Counted from the first letter of the stretch, positions 56,648 through 64,000 are shown. The stretch: DNA of 64,000 nucleotides from Micromonospora endolithica (GCF_003626595.1 NZ_RBAK01000018.1:40958-104957); one strand, 5' to 3'. Numbers and translations are program-made. The notes: generated by a model from the letters alone, not told the origin.

Positions 56648-57457
56648 TCAGACCGGGTCGGCGGGGTGCGGGGCGACCATGCCCTTCCGCAGCCGCGCGC
56701 CGCACAGTTCGGCGAGCTTGGCGTACGCGGGCGCACCGATGAGCGCGGTCAGCTCGGGGCCGTAGGACACGTACATCGGATCGGCGCCGACGTGCGCGTC
56801 CGTCGAGGAGGTGCACCACCAGTCCAGGTCGTGCCCGCCGGCACCCCAGCCCCGGCGGTCGAACTCGCTCAGCGACGACACCAGCACCTTCGTGTTGTCC
56901 GGCCGGTCGACCCACTCCTGGTCCCGGCGGATCGGCAGCTGCCAGCAGACGTCCGGCTTGTACTCCAGCGGGTGCACCCCGTCACGCAGCGCCTGGGCGT
57001 GCAGCGCGCAGCCGGCCCCGGCGGGGAAGTCCGCGTCGTTGAGGAACACGCACGGCCCCTCGTCGCCCTGGGTCGCCGTACGCCGGGCGGTCTTCTTGCC
57101 GTCCAGCGTGTCCTCGGCGGTCCAGTTCCGGAAGCCCCGGCGGTGGTGCTGCCAGGTGGCCGGGGTGAGGCGCTTGACCGCGTCGCGGACCCGCTTCTCG
57201 TCGTCGGCGTCGGTGAAGAACGCGCCGTGCGAGCAGCATCCGTCGGCCGCCCGGCCGGCGACGATACCGTGGCAGCCCCGGCCGAAGATGCACGTCCACC
57301 GGGACAGCAGCCACGTCAGGTCGGCGCGCACCACGTGCTTCTCGTCGGCCGGGTCGGGGAACTCGATCCACTCCCGGGGGAAGTCCAGCGGCACCTCGCG
57401 ACTGCGCGGGTCGTCCGGGTCGTCCACCAGCACGCGGAGCTCGATCTGCCCTGTCAC
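56648..57457 (-). CDS. Conserved cysteine-rich protein (Rv0495c-like), function unknown
   Basis: The 269-residue protein has clustered Cys/His in CIFGRGCHGI, GCCSHGAFF, GPCVFLNDAD, GAGCALHAQAL and PDVCWQLPI. These suggest a Zn- or Fe-binding fold similar in spirit to YkgJ CxxC proteins. The order next to ppx matches the position of Rv0495c in mycobacteria (from memory). TACGCT (57469-57464, minus) six bases before GTG 57457 fixes a leaderless start and rejects a longer N-terminus. It diverges from ppx. Confidence 0.7.
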   Translation of the reverse strand: MTGQIELRVLVDDPDDPRSREVPLDFPREWIEFPDPADEKHVVRADLTWLLSRWTCIFGRGCHGIVAGRAADGCCSHGAFFTDADDEKRVRDAVKRLTPATWQHHRRGFRNWTAEDTLDGKKTARRTATQGDEGPCVFLNDADFPAGAGCALHAQALRDGVHPLEYKPDVCWQLPIRRDQEWVDRPDNTKVLVSSLSEFDRRGWGAGGHDLDWWCTSSTDAHVGADPMYVSYGPELTALIGAPAYAKLAELCGARLRKGMVAPHPADPV

Positions 57458-57530
57458 CCGGTCAGCGTACGCGCGGTGTCCCCCGCCGGCCCGCGAGCCG
57501 CCGAAACGTGTTGGCCCTAGTGTCATCGGC

Positions 57531-58475
57531 ATGCGACTGGGAGTCCTGGACGTCGGGTCCAACACGGTGCACCTGCTGGTGGTCGACGCTCACCGGGGCG
57601 CGCACCCGTGGCCGGCGCACTCGGAGAAGGTGGTGCTGCGCCTCGCCGAGCAGATCGGCCCGGACGGCGCGTTGACCGAGGCGGGCGCGGACGGCCTGGT
57701 CAAGGCGGTCGGCATGGCCAAGGCGGCGGCCGCCGGCCTGGCGGCGGACGACCTGATCGCGTTCGCCACGTCCGCCGTGCGCGACGCCACCAACGCGGGC
57801 GAGGTCCTCGCCCGGGTGCGGGAGGAGTCCGGCGTACGCCTGGAGGTCCTCGCCGGGGCGGACGAGGCCCGGATGACGTTCCTCGCGGTGCGGCGGTGGT
57901 TCGGTTGGTCGGCGGGGCGGCTGCTGGTCCTGGACATCGGCGGCGGGTCGCTGGAGCTGGCCGCCGGGATCGACGAGAACCCGGACGTGGCGGTGTCGCT
58001 GCCGCTCGGCGCGGGCCGGTTGACCCGCGACCGGCTCCGCGTTTCGCCGGACAGTGCCACGCCGCCGTCGGCCGAGGCGGTGGAGGAGCTGCGGGCGTAC
58101 GTGGACGACCTGCTCGACCCGGTCGTCACGCAGCTGACCGAGGTGGGCTGGGAGCGGCCGGTCGCCACCTCCAAGACGTTCCGGACGCTCGCCCGGCTGG
58201 CCGGGGCGGCGCCGTCCGGAGCCGGGCTCTGGGCCCGCCGCCAGCTGACCCGGGCCGGGCTGGGCCAGGTGCTCGGCTTCATCCGGCACATCCCGCCGGT
58301 CAAGCTGGCGCAGTTGGAAGGCGTCAGTGTGGGCCGCGCGCACCAGTTGCTCGCCGGTGCGGTGGTCGCCGAGGCGGTGCTGCGCCGGCTCGACATCGAC
58401 ACGCTGGACATCTGCCCGTGGGCGCTGCGGGAGGGCGTCATCCTGAGCAGGCTGGACCAGCTCGCCCCGATGTGA
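57531..58475 (+). CDS. ppx: Exopolyphosphatase/guanosine pentaphosphate phosphatase (Ppx/GppA)
   Basis: The 314-residue protein of the actin-like ATPase fold has LGVLDVGSNTVHLLVVDAH (phosphate 1), ATSAVRDATNAGEVLARV, VLDIGGGSLELAAG (phosphate 2) and the C-terminal DICPWALREGVIL. It would degrade polyphosphate or pppGpp, fitting the phosphate cluster. It lacks the C-terminal HD domain of long Ppx, as usual in actinobacteria. TAGTGT (57518-57523) seven bases before ATG 57531 marks a leaderless start. Confidence 0.9.
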   Translation: MRLGVLDVGSNTVHLLVVDAHRGAHPWPAHSEKVVLRLAEQIGPDGALTEAGADGLVKAVGMAKAAAAGLAADDLIAFATSAVRDATNAGEVLARVREESGVRLEVLAGADEARMTFLAVRRWFGWSAGRLLVLDIGGGSLELAAGIDENPDVAVSLPLGAGRLTRDRLRVSPDSATPPSAEAVEELRAYVDDLLDPVVTQLTEVGWERPVATSKTFRTLARLAGAAPSGAGLWARRQLTRAGLGQVLGFIRHIPPVKLAQLEGVSVGRAHQLLAGAVVAEAVLRRLDIDTLDICPWALREGVILSRLDQLAPM

Positions 58476-58547
58476 CCTGGCGCGCGGTGGGCGCTTTGCG
58501 GGTGCTCGTCCCGATGCCGTCCGGCGCTGCCGGCTACCCTCGACACT

Positions 58548-59354
58548 GTGACTTCCCGCGTCCCGGTGCTCCTGTCCACCTCCTCGGTCTTCCCCGAGCG
58601 GACCGCGGCCGCGTTCCAGCTGGCCGCGGCGCTCGGCTACGACGGTGTCGAGGTGATGGTCTGGACCGACGCGGTCAGCCAGGACGCCGGCGCGCTCAAG
58701 GGCCTCGCCGAGCACTACGGCGTGCCGGTGCTCTCCGTGCACGCCCCCTGCCTGCTGGTCACCCAGCGGGTGTGGAGCCCCGACCCGTGGGAGCGGCTGC
58801 GCCGCTCCGCCGAGCTGGCCGAGACGCTGGGCGCGCCGACCGTCGTGGTGCATCCGCCGTTCACCTGGCAACGGGAGTACGCGCGGACCTTCGCCGAGGG
58901 GCTGGCCGAGATCGAGGGCCGGTTCGACGGGTTGCGCTTCCCGGTGGAGAACATGTTCCCGGTGCGGATGGCCGGCCGGCAGTTCGTCCCGTACGTGCCC
59001 GGTTGGGACCCCACCGAGGTGGGTTACTCGTCGTACACGCTGGACCTGTCGCACTGCGCCGCGTCGCACATCGACTCGCTGGACCTGGCCGACCGGATGG
59101 GCGCCGGACTGGCACACGTGCACCTCGGCGACGGCACCGGCGAGGGGCGCGACGAGCACCTGGTGCCGGGGCGGGGCACCCAGCCCTGCGCCGAGCTGCT
59201 CCGCTCGCTGGCCGGGCGCGGGTTCACCGGTTCGGTCGCGGTGGAGGTCTCCACCCGGGGCGCGAAGAGTCGCGCCGTCCGCGAGGCGGACCTGCGCGAG
59301 GCGTTGGCGTTCGCCCGCCAGCACCTCGGCACCCCGTCCCCGGTCGACGCGTGA
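58548..59354 (+). CDS. Sugar phosphate isomerase/epimerase (AP endonuclease 2 fold)
   Basis: The 268-residue xylose-isomerase-like TIM barrel shows LLSTSSVFPERTAAAFQLAA, YDGVEVMVWTDAVSQD, VLSVHAPCLLVT, FPVENMFPVR and LDLSHCAASHIDSLDL (metal-site Asp/His). AHVHLGDGTGEGRDEHLVPG and the closing VAVEVSTRGA complete the metal site. Substrate unknown. TACCCT (58535-58540) seven bases before GTG 58548 indicates a leaderless start. Mycobacteria carry a related gene just after ppx. Confidence 0.83.
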   Translation: MTSRVPVLLSTSSVFPERTAAAFQLAAALGYDGVEVMVWTDAVSQDAGALKGLAEHYGVPVLSVHAPCLLVTQRVWSPDPWERLRRSAELAETLGAPTVVVHPPFTWQREYARTFAEGLAEIEGRFDGLRFPVENMFPVRMAGRQFVPYVPGWDPTEVGYSSYTLDLSHCAASHIDSLDLADRMGAGLAHVHLGDGTGEGRDEHLVPGRGTQPCAELLRSLAGRGFTGSVAVEVSTRGAKSRAVREADLREALAFARQHLGTPSPVDA

Positions 59355-59366
59355 GGCGAACCGGCG

Positions 59367-59942
59367 TCAGGTGACCGGAGTGAGGGCGTCCGCGGTCGCC
59401 GTCGCGCTGACCTGCTCGCCGACGGCCGCGCGCTTGCGGGCCCGGTGGGCGGCCACGTGCGACCGGGTGGCGCAGCGCTCCGAGCAGAACCGGCGGCAGC
59501 AGTTCGACGAGGTGTCCAGGTAGACGTTGCCGCACCGCTCGTCGGCGCAGACGCCGAACCGGGCGCTGCCGTACTCGCACAGCCACACCGACAGTCCCCA
59601 GACCGCACCGGCCAGGTATTCGGCGCTCACCGACGCACCCCGACTGGTCACGTGCATGTGCCAGTCGCTGGAGTCGTGCCCGGAGATGCGGGGCTGCACC
59701 GGGTATGCCTCCAGCAGCGCGTTCAGCTCGGTCACCGCCTGCGCGTCCCGTCCCGACGTGCCGTAGTCGAAGACGTCACGCAGGCGCTTCTGCGCCCGTC
59801 GGAAGATGGCCACGTCCCGGTCCGACGCCTCTTCGCGCATCCAGGCGCTGTCGTCCGGGAAGAGGGCCCGCAGGTCGTCGAGGTCGTCCAGGCGGGCGTT
59901 GACCAGGTCAACGCCCATCCGGGCGTACGCGTCGAAGTTCAC
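59367..59942 (-). CDS. CGNR zinc-finger, ABATE-domain regulator
   Basis: The 191-residue protein has an N-terminal ABATE-type stress-response domain (DLVNARLDDLDDLRALFPDD) and a CGNR finger with CADERCGNVYLDTSSNCC and RRFCSERCATRSHVAAHRAR. Such proteins are predicted DNA-binding regulators. GTG 59942 starts it. It is convergent with the isomerase gene and lies 19 bases beyond the ATP-grasp gene stop on the same strand, so it may belong to that operon. Confidence 0.83.
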   Translation of the reverse strand: MNFDAYARMGVDLVNARLDDLDDLRALFPDDSAWMREEASDRDVAIFRRAQKRLRDVFDYGTSGRDAQAVTELNALLEAYPVQPRISGHDSSDWHMHVTSRGASVSAEYLAGAVWGLSVWLCEYGSARFGVCADERCGNVYLDTSSNCCRRFCSERCATRSHVAAHRARKRAAVGEQVSATATADALTPVT

Positions 59943-59961
59943 GCCATCAAAGGTAGACGAC

Positions 59962-61131
59962 TCACGGGGTGCGTGCCGCGTCGATGTAGTGCGGCAGGAA
60001 CCGCGCGTACCCGTCGGTGATCAGACTCTCGCTCTCCCGGATGCCGGCGCCGGCGGACTCGCCGTCGACGATCCAGCTGCCCAGCACCATGTGCCCGCCC
60101 CCGCCGATCTCGGGCAGCGCCCGGAACTCCTGGTAGCACCAGCCCTCGTCGCCGTAGATCCCCGGGTTGGTGACCTCCCCCCGGCCGGTGACGATCCGCA
60201 CCGATCCCCCCTCCCGGCCGAGCAGCGGCTTCGCCACGTACGCGGACATCCCACGTGGTGAGTCCAGGTACGCGGGCAGCAGCAGCTCGTGCCCCGGGTA
60301 CAGCTCCCACAGCACGGCCAGCAGCGCCTTGTTCGACAGGAGCAGCTTCCAGGCCGGTTCGATCCAGGTGGTCGGGGTGCCCGGGTCCAGTGCCGGCCGC
60401 CCGTACGGCTCGGCGAGCATCCACTCCCACGGGTAGAGCTTGAAGCAGGTGGTGACCGGCTGACCGGACCGGTCGACGAACCGGCGCCCGTTCCAGCCGA
60501 TCTCCTGGATGGGCTGGAGCGTCACCTCCAGCCCCGCCTGGCGGGCGGTCTCGGCCAGGTAGCCGGCGGTCATGTGGTCCTCGCCCGACTCCTCCTCGTT
60601 CGACCAGACCACGTGCACCCGCCTGTCGTACAGGCCCGCGCCGATCTTGGCCCAGGCGCCGACCAGCCGCTCGTGGATGCTGTTCCACTGGTCGGCGTCG
60701 GGGCGGGTCTGCTCCAGCCAGTACCACTGCACGATGCTCGCCTCGACCAGCGCGGTCGGGGTGTCCGCGTTGTATTCCAGCATCTTCGGCGGCCAGCTGC
60801 CGTCGTACCAGAGGTCGAAGCGCCCGTAGAGCGTCGGCGGCCCCTCCCGCAGCGACCGGGCGACCGCCTCGGCCGCCCAGCCGGGGATGCCGAACTCGGC
60901 GTACCGGTTGCCGGCCACCACGTGCTCGGCGGCGGCCACCGACATCCGGTGTAGTTCCTCGGTGGCCTCCTCCAGCCGGAGCACCTCGTCCAGGTCGAAC
61001 GCGTACGCCGCGGTCTCGTCCCAGTACGACATGATCTCGCCGTCGGGCAGTTCGGTGTCCACGTACACCAGTCCCTGCGAGCGGATCGTGGCGTCCCAGT
61101 CCGGTCGGGGGGTGACCGACTCCCGGCGCAC
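59962..61131 (-). CDS. Glutathionylspermidine synthase-like ATP-grasp enzyme (YgiC/YjfC type)
   Basis: The 389-residue protein fits GSP_synth (PF03738): PKMLEYNADTPTALVEASIV, QWYWLEQ, then VVWSNEEESGEDHMTAGYLA. The ATP-grasp end shows KLLLSNKALLAVLWELYPGH, YVAKPLLGREGGSVRIV and GWCYQEFRALPE. The amidase half of true bifunctional Gsp is absent. The organism uses mycothiol, so the product is unlikely to be glutathionylspermidine; an amide or peptide bond to another acceptor is expected. GTG 61131 begins one base after the stop of the small lipoprotein gene. Confidence 0.82.
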   Translation of the reverse strand: MRRESVTPRPDWDATIRSQGLVYVDTELPDGEIMSYWDETAAYAFDLDEVLRLEEATEELHRMSVAAAEHVVAGNRYAEFGIPGWAAEAVARSLREGPPTLYGRFDLWYDGSWPPKMLEYNADTPTALVEASIVQWYWLEQTRPDADQWNSIHERLVGAWAKIGAGLYDRRVHVVWSNEEESGEDHMTAGYLAETARQAGLEVTLQPIQEIGWNGRRFVDRSGQPVTTCFKLYPWEWMLAEPYGRPALDPGTPTTWIEPAWKLLLSNKALLAVLWELYPGHELLLPAYLDSPRGMSAYVAKPLLGREGGSVRIVTGRGEVTNPGIYGDEGWCYQEFRALPEIGGGGHMVLGSWIVDGESAGAGIRESESLITDGYARFLPHYIDAARTP

Positions 61132-61132
61132 C

Positions 61133-61414
61133 TCAGCCGCCGCAGGCGGCGAGGTGGGTGCCGAAGCCGCCCCGCTCGGGCAGTGCCGCGTCGGCGGACC
61201 GGTCGGCGCCGGTGGCGACGGGTACGGCGGCCGTCGCGGGCTCGCGCAGCGCGAGGGCGACCGTGCCCCCGCCCCCGACCGGGCCCAGCGCGCAGTCGTC
61301 GTCATCGTCGTCGTCGGAGGACATGTTGCAGCCGGACAGGGCGAGCGCGAGCGCGGTGAGCGCGCCGAGCTGCACGGAGGCCGACCGGAGCCGGCGACGG
61401 GGGTGTGCGGTCAC
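61133..61414 (-). CDS. Small lipoprotein with a seven-Asp run
   Basis: The 93-residue protein has an Arg-rich start, a hydrophobic stretch and lipobox LALSGC with Cys29. It continues NMSS, seven Asp (34-40), Cys41, a Gly-rich stretch, and ends LAACGG. Cys41 and the C-terminal Cys may pair. No homologue was recognised, but in E. coli the ATP-grasp YgiC is likewise preceded by a lipoprotein gene (ygiB). TACAAC lies six bases before the GTG start, so it is probably leaderless and heads the operon. Confidence 0.7.
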   Translation of the reverse strand: MTAHPRRRLRSASVQLGALTALALALSGCNMSSDDDDDDDCALGPVGGGGTVALALREPATAAVPVATGADRSADAALPERGGFGTHLAACGG

Positions 61415-61498
61415 GTCATGGTTGTAGCCGATCGGTGCCAGGCACGGAAGCCCGCCGGTGCCCGGCGGAGCCCTCCGGGCGGGCGTTACGCTCGGTTC

Positions 61499-62419
61499 AT
61501 GCTCCGTTCCGTCATCCTCGCCGCCTCCCGGTCATCCCAGGTCGAGCGGCTCGTCGCGACGGCCCCGTTCACCCGGGACGTCGTCCGCCGGTTCGTCGCC
61601 GGCGCCAAGACCGACGACGCGTTGCGCGCGACCCGCGAACTCGTCGACGACGGTCTCTCGGTCTCCCTGGACAACCTCGGCGAGGACACCGTCACCGGTG
61701 AGCAGGCCGACGCCATCCGGGACGAGTACGTGAAGCTGCTGCGGCTGCTCTCCGCCGCCGGGTTGACCCCGGGCGCCGAGGTGAGCGTGAAGCTCTCCGC
61801 GCTCGGGCAGAACTTCGACGAGCAGCTCGCGTACGACAACGCGCGGGCGATCTGCGCGGCGGCCGACGAGGCGGGCACCACGGTCACCCTGGACATGGAG
61901 GACCACACCACCACCGACTCGACCCTGGACATCCTGGCCAAGCTGCGCAAGGACCACCCGTCCACCGGGGCGGTGCTCCAGGCGTACCTGCGGCGTACCG
62001 AGTCGGACTGCCGCGAGCTGGCGACGGCCGGGTCCCGGGTCCGGCTGTGCAAGGGCGCGTACAAGGAGCCGGAGTCGGTGGCGTACCAGTCCGCCCGCGA
62101 GGTGGACAAGTCGTACGTCCGCTGCCTGAACATCCTGATGTCCGGCGCGGGTTACCCGATGCTGGCCACCCACGACCCGCGACTGATCGCCATCGGCGAG
62201 GACCGGGCCCGCTGGTTCGACCGCGGCCCGGACAGCTTCGAGTTCCAGATGTTGTACGGCATCCGGCCCGAGGAGCAGGCCCGCCTGGTGGGCGAGGGAT
62301 ACACCGTGCGGACCTACGTGCCGTACGGCGACGACTGGTACGGCTACCTCATGCGGCGTCTCGCCGAGCGCCCCGCCAACCTGGTCTTCTTCGGTCGGGC
62401 GCTGGCCAGCCGGAAGTAG
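61499..62419 (+). CDS. Proline dehydrogenase
   Basis: The 306-residue FAD enzyme oxidises proline to pyrroline-5-carboxylate. The barrel shows VSVKLSALGQNFDEQLAYDN, TVTLDMEDHTTTDSTLDIL, VRLCKGAYKEPESVAYQS and MLATHDPRLIAIGEDRA. It ends with FQMLYGIRPEEQARLVGEGY, then TVRTYVPYGDDWYGYLMRRL. This is the small monofunctional PutA-like form. TACGCT (61487-61492) six bases before ATG 61499 gives a leaderless start. No P5C dehydrogenase is adjacent. Confidence 0.93.
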   Translation: MLRSVILAASRSSQVERLVATAPFTRDVVRRFVAGAKTDDALRATRELVDDGLSVSLDNLGEDTVTGEQADAIRDEYVKLLRLLSAAGLTPGAEVSVKLSALGQNFDEQLAYDNARAICAAADEAGTTVTLDMEDHTTTDSTLDILAKLRKDHPSTGAVLQAYLRRTESDCRELATAGSRVRLCKGAYKEPESVAYQSAREVDKSYVRCLNILMSGAGYPMLATHDPRLIAIGEDRARWFDRGPDSFEFQMLYGIRPEEQARLVGEGYTVRTYVPYGDDWYGYLMRRLAERPANLVFFGRALASRK

Positions 62420-62439
62420 CCCGACCCCGCTGCCCGGAC

Positions 62440-62477
62440 GGGCCGGCGGCGACCCGGGGTCGCCGCCGGCCCTTTTT
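62440..62477 (+). terminator. Rho-independent terminator after proline dehydrogenase
   Basis: A perfect 15-bp stem GGGCCGGCGGCGACC with a three-base loop is followed by five T residues. It is the best intrinsic terminator in the window. Confidence 0.95.
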
Positions 62478-62479
62478 CG

Positions 62480-62508
62480 TTGACGGTTGCGGTTAATGAG
62501 GCTAACTT
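62480..62508 (+). promoter_or_regulatory. Near-consensus promoter of the hydrolase-TetR operon
   Basis: TTGACG (62480-62485), a 17-base spacer and TAACTT (62503-62508) lie seven bases before ATG 62516. This is the best sigma-70-type promoter seen here, and the transcript would be leaderless. It directly abuts the upstream terminator. Confidence 0.8.
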
Positions 62509-62527
62509 TCTGGTTATGACAGTTAGC
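62501..62527. promoter_or_regulatory. TetR-type operator GCTAACT-N13-AGTTAGC
   Basis: A perfect 7-bp inverted repeat covers the -10 box, the start point and the hydrolase start codon. The arms are centred 20 bp apart, as in typical TetR sites. The tetR gene is the second gene of the operon. Confidence 0.75.
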
Positions 62528-63316
62528 TTCGTGGGGCGGGACGGCGGACGGCTCGCGTACCAGGTTCACGGGCAGGGCCCGCTGGTGGTCCTGGCGCACG
62601 GCATGGGGGAGAACCGCCACGCGTACCGGCACCTGGTTCCGCTGCTGGTCGAGGCGGGGCACCGGGTGGCCGCGGTGGACATCCGGGGGCACGGCCGGTC
62701 CAGTGCCGGCTGGCCGTCGTACGCCCCGGCGGAGGTCGGCGCCGACCTGGTCGCCGTGGTTCGGGACCTCGGTGGTGGGCCGGCGACGTTGGTGGGCAGC
62801 TCGTCCAGCGCGGCGGCCGTGGTCTTCGCCGCCGCCGACGCGCCCGACCTGGTGAACGGGATCGTGCAGATCGGCGCGCTCGTCGGCAGGCCGAAACTGA
62901 CCCCGGCGCTGCGGCTGGCCCAGTTCGCGGTGCTGCGCAGCCCCCGGTTGTTCGGGATGTTCCACCGCACGCTGTTCCCGGTGCACCGGCCGGCCGACGA
63001 CGCCGCGTACCGCAAGGCGATGGTGGCCAACCTGCGCGAACCCGGCCGGATGGCCGCGACCCGGGGTGTCGTCGCCCCGGTCGAGCCGCACTGGACGGCC
63101 CGGGCCCGCGAGGTGCGCCAGCCGGTGCTGGTGCTGATGGGCACGAAGGATCCCGACTTCCCCGACCCGGGCGCGGAGGCCCGCGCCGCACGGCGGCTCT
63201 TCGCCACCGCCGAGGCCCGGATGATCGCCGACGCCGGTCACTACCCGCACGCCGACCGGCCGGCCGCGACCGCCGCCGCGCTCGCCGACTTCCTGGCGGT
63301 GGCCGCCGGTGCCTAG
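62516..63316 (+). CDS. Alpha/beta-hydrolase controlled by adjacent TetR regulator
   Basis: The 266-residue alpha/beta-hydrolase shows VVLAHGMGENRHAYRHLVPL, VAAVDIRGHGRSSAGWPSYA, the elbow LVGSSSSAAAVVF (Ser nucleophile, Gly replaced by Ser after it), an acid in MGTKDPDFPDPG and the His in ADAGHYPHADRP. It may hydrolyse or detoxify a small ester, or act as a haloperoxidase-like enzyme; the substrate is unknown. The stop lies within the tetR start region. Confidence 0.83.
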   Translation: MTVSFVGRDGGRLAYQVHGQGPLVVLAHGMGENRHAYRHLVPLLVEAGHRVAAVDIRGHGRSSAGWPSYAPAEVGADLVAVVRDLGGGPATLVGSSSSAAAVVFAAADAPDLVNGIVQIGALVGRPKLTPALRLAQFAVLRSPRLFGMFHRTLFPVHRPADDAAYRKAMVANLREPGRMAATRGVVAPVEPHWTARAREVRQPVLVLMGTKDPDFPDPGAEARAARRLFATAEARMIADAGHYPHADRPAATAAALADFLAVAAGA

Positions 63317-63881
63317 GGCCGGCCTCACCCCGCAGAGCGTGGTGCGCGCGGCGGCCGACCTCGCCGACGAGGTCGGCCTCGACCGGCTCACCCTCGCCGC
63401 CGTGGCCGCCCGGCTCGGTGTCACGCTGCCCGGCCTCTACAAGCACGTCCGCGGCGCCGACGCGCTCCACCAGCGACTCTCCGCGCTGGCCACCGCCGAG
63501 ATCGCCGAGGAGATGGTCGCCGCCGCCGTCGGCCGGGCCGGCGGCGACGCCCTCCGGGCCGTCGCCGCCGCCTACCGCGACTACGCCCACCGGCACCCCG
63601 GCCGTTACCCGGCGACCCAGCGCGTGCCCGACCCGGCCGACGCCGAGCACCGGGCCGCGGGGGAGCGCGCGGTCGGCGTCGTCTACGCCATCCTGCGGGG
63701 GTACGGGGTGACCGGCGACGCCGCCGTCGACGCGGTACGCACGTTCCGGGCCTCCGTGCACGGCTTCGTGCTGCTGGAGGCGGCCGGCGGGTTCGGGCTG
63801 CCGCAGGACGTGGACCGCTCCTTCGGCCGGATGCTCGACGGCCTGGACGCGGCCTACCGCACCTGGCCCCGAAGCCCCTGA
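63309..63881 (+). CDS. TetR-family repressor with WHG-type C-terminus
   Basis: The 190-residue regulator has an N-terminal helix-turn-helix (VVRAAADLADEVGLDRLTLA, VAARLGVTLPGLYKHVRGAD) and a ligand domain ending VRTFRASVHGFVLLEAAGGF, as in TetR_C_33/WHG regulators. The GTG start overlaps the hydrolase stop by eight bases, so the two are coupled. It should repress its own operon through GCTAACT-N13-AGTTAGC and respond to the hydrolase substrate. Confidence 0.87.
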   Translation: MPRAGLTPQSVVRAAADLADEVGLDRLTLAAVAARLGVTLPGLYKHVRGADALHQRLSALATAEIAEEMVAAAVGRAGGDALRAVAAAYRDYAHRHPGRYPATQRVPDPADAEHRAAGERAVGVVYAILRGYGVTGDAAVDAVRTFRASVHGFVLLEAAGGFGLPQDVDRSFGRMLDGLDAAYRTWPRSP

Positions 63882-64000
63882 CCCGCCCCGCCCCCCGCCC
63901 CCCGCCCCCCGCCCCCCGGCCCCCCGGTCCCGGTCCCGGTCCCGGTCCCGGTCCCGCGATCTTGCACTTCTGGTCGCCGTTACACCCCTTGTGGACCGAT
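63882..64000. repeat. Low-complexity tract and start of a palindromic repeat at the window edge
   Basis: C-runs are followed by about five CGGTCC hexamers (63926-63955). From 63956, GCGATCTTGCACTT matches the left arm of the palindrome at 44364-44434, so the second copy of that family is cut by the edge. No gene is visible. Confidence 0.7.

Noticed and set aside
63926..63955. CGGTCC hexamers suggestive of an array
   Set aside because: Simple-sequence tract with no spacers or unique inserts, so not CRISPR.
1..64000. tRNA, rRNA and prophage genes
   Set aside because: Nothing with tRNA-like or rRNA sequence was recognised on either strand by eye, and no integrase or phage structural genes were seen. 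A tRNAscan-SE run would settle the tRNA question.

Overview
The window is very GC-rich actinobacterial chromosome. The mycothiol genes (mshD, mshA), GlnR, the HbhA-like and SenX3/RegX3-like genes, and several families of short palindromic intergenic repeats point to a Micromonosporaceae bacterium (Micromonospora-like). Most of it is conserved core chromosome. From memory, the order resembles Mycobacterium tuberculosis Rv0474-Rv0498 and the Streptomyces glnR/mshD and phoU-phoRP neighbourhoods. No rRNA, tRNA, CRISPR array, transposase or prophage was seen.

Layout. 1-6.8 kb: the start of pstS, then mshD, a polysaccharide deacetylase, glnR, two membrane or envelope proteins, and a sulfurtransferase/DUF1416 pair preceded by a cysteine-rich leader peptide. 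6.8-12.8 kb: a 1,456-residue secreted subtilase with Kelch-like repeats, facing an orphan OmpR-type winged-helix regulator. 12.8-21.9 kb: glycogen-debranching-type enzyme, SCP2 and DsrE proteins, nitrobindin, PabC, Fur-family regulator, YgfZ, a BKACE enzyme, an asparaginase-like protein and a hydrolase. 22-25.6 kb: XRE regulator, HbhA-like protein, DUF2516 protein, hydrolase and AlaX. 25.7-36.4 kb: secreted trypsin-like protease, nucleotidyltransferase, SDR, WYL regulator, an ABC exporter with its own two-component system, EI24, macrodomain, GNAT and RidA proteins. 36.5-42.4 kb: a beta-glucoside/cellobiose-type uptake operon (binding protein, two permeases, GH1 glucosidase, LacI regulator) with two operator palindromes. 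42.4-49.3 kb: mycothiol-dependent-type enzyme, murB, methyltransferase, SDR, mshA, YbjN and a histone-like Rho_N protein. 49.7-52.4 kb: two paralogous MFS exporters. 52.6-58.5 kb: gpmA, phoU, senX3/regX3 with a PHO-box-like array, a structured intergenic element, a cysteine-rich protein and Ppx. 58.5-64 kb: TIM-barrel isomerase, CGNR regulator, a small Asp-rich lipoprotein with a glutathionylspermidine-synthase-like ATP-grasp enzyme, proline dehydrogenase, and a hydrolase/TetR pair.

Themes. Phosphate control links phoU, senX3/regX3, ppx and pstS. Mycothiol is represented by mshA, mshD and a mycothiol-dependent-type enzyme. Many genes appear leaderless: a TAnnnT-like -10 box lies 6-8 bases before the start codon. 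Three families of palindromic repeats sit at gene 3' ends and probably act as terminators. Start sites were chosen by reading Shine-Dalgarno and -10 positions. Function calls rest on motif recognition, not on database searches.
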